From assembly GCA_002256055.1 (NCBI GenBank), contig NKIE01000119.1, positions 1 to 7,830 of the forward strand: a DNA stretch of 7,830 nucleotides, read 5' to 3'. The translations under genes were made by a program, and so were the position numbers. The notes below the pieces were generated by a model, which searched no databases, was not told the DNA's origin, and was given only the letters and a program-made list of their open reading frames with translations. This stretch comes from Pseudomonas sp. PGPPP3 (GTDB taxonomy: Bacteria > Pseudomonadota > Gammaproteobacteria > Pseudomonadales > Pseudomonadaceae). Shown here in pieces: positions 5,397 to 7,830 of the stretch (the first letter of the stretch is position 1; every line of letters starts with the position of its first letter).

Positions 5397-6137
5397 TCAG
5401 TCCATAAAGCCTTGCAGCTTCAATTCAATGGAGCGCGGGTTCTCGCCTTCGGCGATAGACAGAATGCCTTCCAGCAACATCTCCCGGTAGCGCGACTGGC
5501 GCATGGCAATGGCCTTGATCTTGTTGGCGATTGGCAGCAACAAGAGGTTGGCAAAGCCCACACCGTAAATAGTGGCCACAAACGCCACCGCGATGCCACT
5601 ACCCAGTTTGCTGGGGTCAGCCAGATTTCCCATGACGTGAATCAGCCCCATGACAGCGCCGATAATACCAATGGTAGGAGCATAACCGCCCATGCTCTCA
5701 AACACCTTTGCCGCCTGGATGTCGCGACCCTCTTGGGTGTAAAGATCCACTTCAAGAATGCTGCGAATGGCCTCAGGCTCGGCGCCATCTACTAGCAACT
5801 GCAAGCCTTTACGTGCGTAGTTGTCTGGCTCGATATCGGCCAGCGGCTCCAGACCAAGCAGACCCTCTTTGCGCGCGGTCATGCTCCAGCCAACCACGCG
5901 AGCGATACCGCCGGCGAGATCAATCGCAGGCGGTATGATAATCCAGCGAATGACCACGCCCGAGCGCTTGAGCACATTGAGCGGAGCCTGCAAAAACGCC
6001 GCACCCAAGGTGCCACCAATGACGATCAACGCCGCCGGGCCATTGAGCAAGGCACCCGCGTGGCCGCCTTCGAGGTAGTTGCCGCCAAGAATGGCGACAA
6101 ACGCAAGGATCACCCCGATAAGGCTAAGCACATCCAT
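5397..6137 (-). CDS. motC: Flagellar stator protein MotC (MotA family)
   Basis: The 246-residue product has the MotA layout. There are two N-terminal membrane helices (about 3-22 and 34-52), a cytoplasmic loop with ARKEGLLGLE at 88-97, and two C-terminal helices (about 154-172 and 180-202). Arg89 and Glu97 fall at the positions of E. coli MotA Arg90 and Glu98, which contact the FliG rotor. The two functional prolines are matched by Pro154 (APTIGIIG) and Pro202 (LLPIANKIK). Five MotC bound to two MotD form the ion channel that drives rotation. The start ATG at 6137 overlaps the cheB stop by one base (TGATG), and GGAGG lies 10 bases upstream inside the last cheB codons. The length equals that usual for pseudomonad MotC. 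It is not the MotA paralogue, which is encoded elsewhere in these genomes. Confidence 0.95.
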   Translation of the reverse strand: MDVLSLIGVILAFVAILGGNYLEGGHAGALLNGPAALIVIGGTLGAAFLQAPLNVLKRSGVVIRWIIIPPAIDLAGGIARVVGWSMTARKEGLLGLEPLADIEPDNYARKGLQLLVDGAEPEAIRSILEVDLYTQEGRDIQAAKVFESMGGYAPTIGIIGAVMGLIHVMGNLADPSKLGSGIAVAFVATIYGVGFANLLLLPIANKIKAIAMRQSRYREMLLEGILSIAEGENPRSIELKLQGFMD

Positions 6138-7225
6138 CAGAGGCAGGCCTCCGCCAGGTGCTTACCGATATCATCCAGACTGTAAACAGCATCCGCCAAA
6201 CTGGCTTTGACGATCGCCATCGGCATTCCATAGATCACACAACTGGCTTCATCCTGAGCCCACACCTGACTACCACACTGCTTGAGCAGACGAGCACCCT
6301 CTCGACCATCGGCACCCATGCCAGTGAGGACAACGGCCAGCACCTTATCGGCAAATGATTTGGCCGCTGAGCCAAACGTGATATCCACACAAGGCTTGTA
6401 GTTCAGACGCTCATCACCCGGCAGGATTTTCACCATACCACGCGGATCAACCATCATCTGTTTGCCGCCCGGGGCAAGAAGCGCCAAGCCTGGACGCAGC
6501 ATGTCACCATCTTCAGCCTCTTTAACCGAGATGCGGCACAGCTTGTCGAGACGCTCGGCAAACGCCTTGGTAAATGCCGCGGGCATGTGCTGAATCAACA
6601 AAATTGGCGCAGGAAAGTTGGCTGGCAATTGAGTCAGAACCCGTTGCAAGGCGACCGGTCCACCGGTGGATGTACCAATAGCCACCAACCGATAGGACTT
6701 GCGCTTGACCGCCGCTGCCGCGACTGCAGGACTGCCGGGAGCAGGGCTTGCCGGACGAACTAATGCACTCGGTGCATGCGCAGGAGCGCTCGCCTGGACG
6801 CTTGCGGCAACAGGCGCTGCACGTCGATTACTACGCGCAATGCTGTGAACCTTCTCGCAGAGCATCTGCTTAACCTTTTCCGGGTTACGCGAGATGTCTT
6901 CAAAGTTCTTCGGCAAGAAATCGACCGCGCCGGCGTCCAACGCATCGAGGGTCACCCGAGCGCCCTCATGGGTCAGCGAGGAGAACATCAACACCGGTGT
7001 CGGACAGCGCTGCATGATGTTTCGCACCGCCGTAATGCCATCCATCATGGGCATTTCATAGTCCATGGTGATCACGTCCGGCTTCAGCGCCAAGGCCTGA
7101 TCAATGGCTTCACGGCCATTCGTGGCAGTGCCCACCACTTGAATATTGGGATCAGCGGATAGAATTTCCGAAACACGGCGGCGGAAGAAACCGGAATCGT
7201 CCACCACCAGGACCTTAACAGCCAT
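6137..7225 (-). CDS. cheB: Chemotaxis protein-glutamate methylesterase/glutaminase CheB
   Basis: The 362-residue product removes methyl groups from chemoreceptor glutamates and deamidates receptor glutamines, giving adaptation. Residues 1-122 are a response-regulator receiver with the acidic pair Asp9/Asp10, phospho-acceptor Asp55 (TMDYEMP) and Lys106 (FLPK). Residues about 135-176 are an Ala/Pro-rich linker. The C-terminal esterase domain carries the catalytic triad Ser186 (GTSTGG), His213 (QHMP) and Asp306 (GMGADG). CheA phosphorylates Asp55 to activate it. The start is set at the ATG at 7225, with AGGAG 5 bases before it; the GTG two codons earlier would leave no room for that site. A 48-base gap with a strong hairpin separates it from cheA. 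No cheR is present in the window, so the methyltransferase partner is encoded elsewhere. Confidence 0.97.
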   Translation of the reverse strand: MAVKVLVVDDSGFFRRRVSEILSADPNIQVVGTATNGREAIDQALALKPDVITMDYEMPMMDGITAVRNIMQRCPTPVLMFSSLTHEGARVTLDALDAGAVDFLPKNFEDISRNPEKVKQMLCEKVHSIARSNRRAAPVAASVQASAPAHAPSALVRPASPAPGSPAVAAAAVKRKSYRLVAIGTSTGGPVALQRVLTQLPANFPAPILLIQHMPAAFTKAFAERLDKLCRISVKEAEDGDMLRPGLALLAPGGKQMMVDPRGMVKILPGDERLNYKPCVDITFGSAAKSFADKVLAVVLTGMGADGREGARLLKQCGSQVWAQDEASCVIYGMPMAIVKASLADAVYSLDDIGKHLAEACL

Positions 7226-7240
7226 ACACACTCCTAAGCA

Positions 7241-7267
7241 GGTGCGTGGTCAACCGACCAACGCACC
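7241..7267 (-). other. Strong intercistronic hairpin between cheA and cheB
   Basis: GGTGCGT pairs with ACGCACC (7 bp) and, after a single bulged base at 7260, GGTC pairs with GACC (4 bp) around a 4-base loop, so 11 pairs fill most of the 48-base gap. On the transcribed strand the stem is followed by TGCTTAGGAG, the cheB ribosome binding site region, and not by a T-run. It is better read as an mRNA-stabilising or translation-tuning element than as a terminator. Confidence 0.6.
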
Positions 7268-7273
7268 GGAAAA

Positions 7274-7830
7274 TCAGACGCGACGCGCGTAACGCTTAAG
7301 CATGCTCGGCACATCGAGGATCAGAGCAATACGCCCATCCCCTGTAATGGTGGCGCCGGACATGCCTGGAGTGCCCTGCAGCATTTTCCCCAAGGGTTTA
7401 ATTACCACTTCTTCCTGGCCAACCAGTTGATCGACGACAAAGCCGATACGCTGGGTACCCACGGAGAGAATCACAACATGCCCCTCGCGCTGCTCTTCAT
7501 GCGCTGCCGAATGAATCAACCAACGCTTAAGGTAAAACAGCGGCAAGGCCTTGTCCCGCACGATAACCACTTCCTGACCATCGACCACATTGGTACGCGA
7601 AAGATCCAAGTGGAAAATTTCATTGACGTTAACCAGCGGGAAAGCAAACGCCTGATCCCCAAGCATCACCATCAAAGTCGGCATGATCGCCAGGGTCAAA
7701 GGCACCTTAATGACGATCTTGGTACCCTGCCCCTTGGCTGAGTAGATGTTGATGATACCGTTGAGCTGGGAAATCTTGGTTTTCACCACGTCCATGCCCC
7801 CACCACGCCCAGACACATCGGAAATCTCAG
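7274..7830 (-). CDS. cheA: Chemotaxis histidine kinase CheA, C-terminal part (5' end outside window)
   Basis: About 184 residues are visible, reading in one frame from the right edge to the stop at 7276-7274. The first residues (SDVSGRGGGMDVVKTKI) are the end of the ATP-binding domain, with the G2 box that contacts nucleotide; the usual form is GRGVGMDVV, so one Val is Gly here. GQGTKIVIKVPLTLAIM closes that domain. The remainder, about 140 residues, is the P5 regulatory domain with a CheW-like fold (AFAFPLVNVNEIFHL, VVILSVGTQRIGFVVDQLVG, TITGDGRIALILDV), which binds CheW and receptors. The phosphotransfer, CheY/CheB-binding and dimerisation domains lie beyond the window. CheA phosphorylates CheY and the CheB encoded directly downstream. 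Confidence 0.96.
   Translation of the reverse strand, partial: EISDVSGRGGGMDVVKTKISQLNGIINIYSAKGQGTKIVIKVPLTLAIMPTLMVMLGDQAFAFPLVNVNEIFHLDLSRTNVVDGQEVVIVRDKALPLFYLKRWLIHSAAHEEQREGHVVILSVGTQRIGFVVDQLVGQEEVVIKPLGKMLQGTPGMSGATITGDGRIALILDVPSMLKRYARRV

Noticed and set aside
5825..5850. GCCGATAT on the minus strand inside motC, resembling a FliA -10
   Set aside because: No TCAAG-type -35 box lies 15-16 bases upstream and the bases are explained by the codons for PLADIEPD.

Overview
The window is an ordinary chromosomal segment of a polarly flagellated gammaproteobacterium, most probably a Pseudomonas. The reasons are the gene order cheA-cheB-motC-motD-parC-parP-cheW-DUF2802, which is the arrangement known from that genus, the moderately high GC content, and the presence of a MotCD-type second stator next to the chemotaxis genes. 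No mobile element, CRISPR array, tRNA or rRNA was seen.

Plus strand (1-1768): the 3' part of a FliK-like gene, open at the left edge, overlaps by ATGA a small gene for a free-standing FlhB C-terminal (export-switch) domain. Together they look like a spare hook-length ruler/export-switch pair. Minus strand (1822-7830): eight genes run leftward. These are cheA (only its 3' end is in the window), cheB, motC, motD, parC, parP, cheW and a DUF2802 membrane-anchored coiled-coil gene. The two gene sets converge over a 53-base gap at 1769-1821.

Together the minus-strand genes build and place a polar chemosensory array. CheA and CheW form the array with receptors, CheB is the adaptation methylesterase, ParC and ParP hold the array at the pole, and MotC/MotD supply torque to the motor that the pathway controls. 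Some junctions are tight: cheB-motC overlaps by 1 base, motC-motD is separated by 2, and cheW-DUF2802 by 3. Wider gaps at cheA-cheB, motD-parC and parP-cheW each carry perfect or near-perfect hairpins without T-tracts. The parC-parP gap carries a sequence that closely resembles a Pseudomonas FliA (sigma-28) promoter, which would let parP-cheW-DUF2802 be transcribed separately.

Three upstream-extended reading frames were trimmed by ribosome binding sites or context: cheB starts at 7225, parC at 4470 and the DUF2802 gene at 2226. I found no wholly new system. The best leads are the FliK-like/FlhB-C-like pair, the internal FliA promoter, the intercistronic hairpins, and a possible SwrB-like role for the DUF2802 protein.
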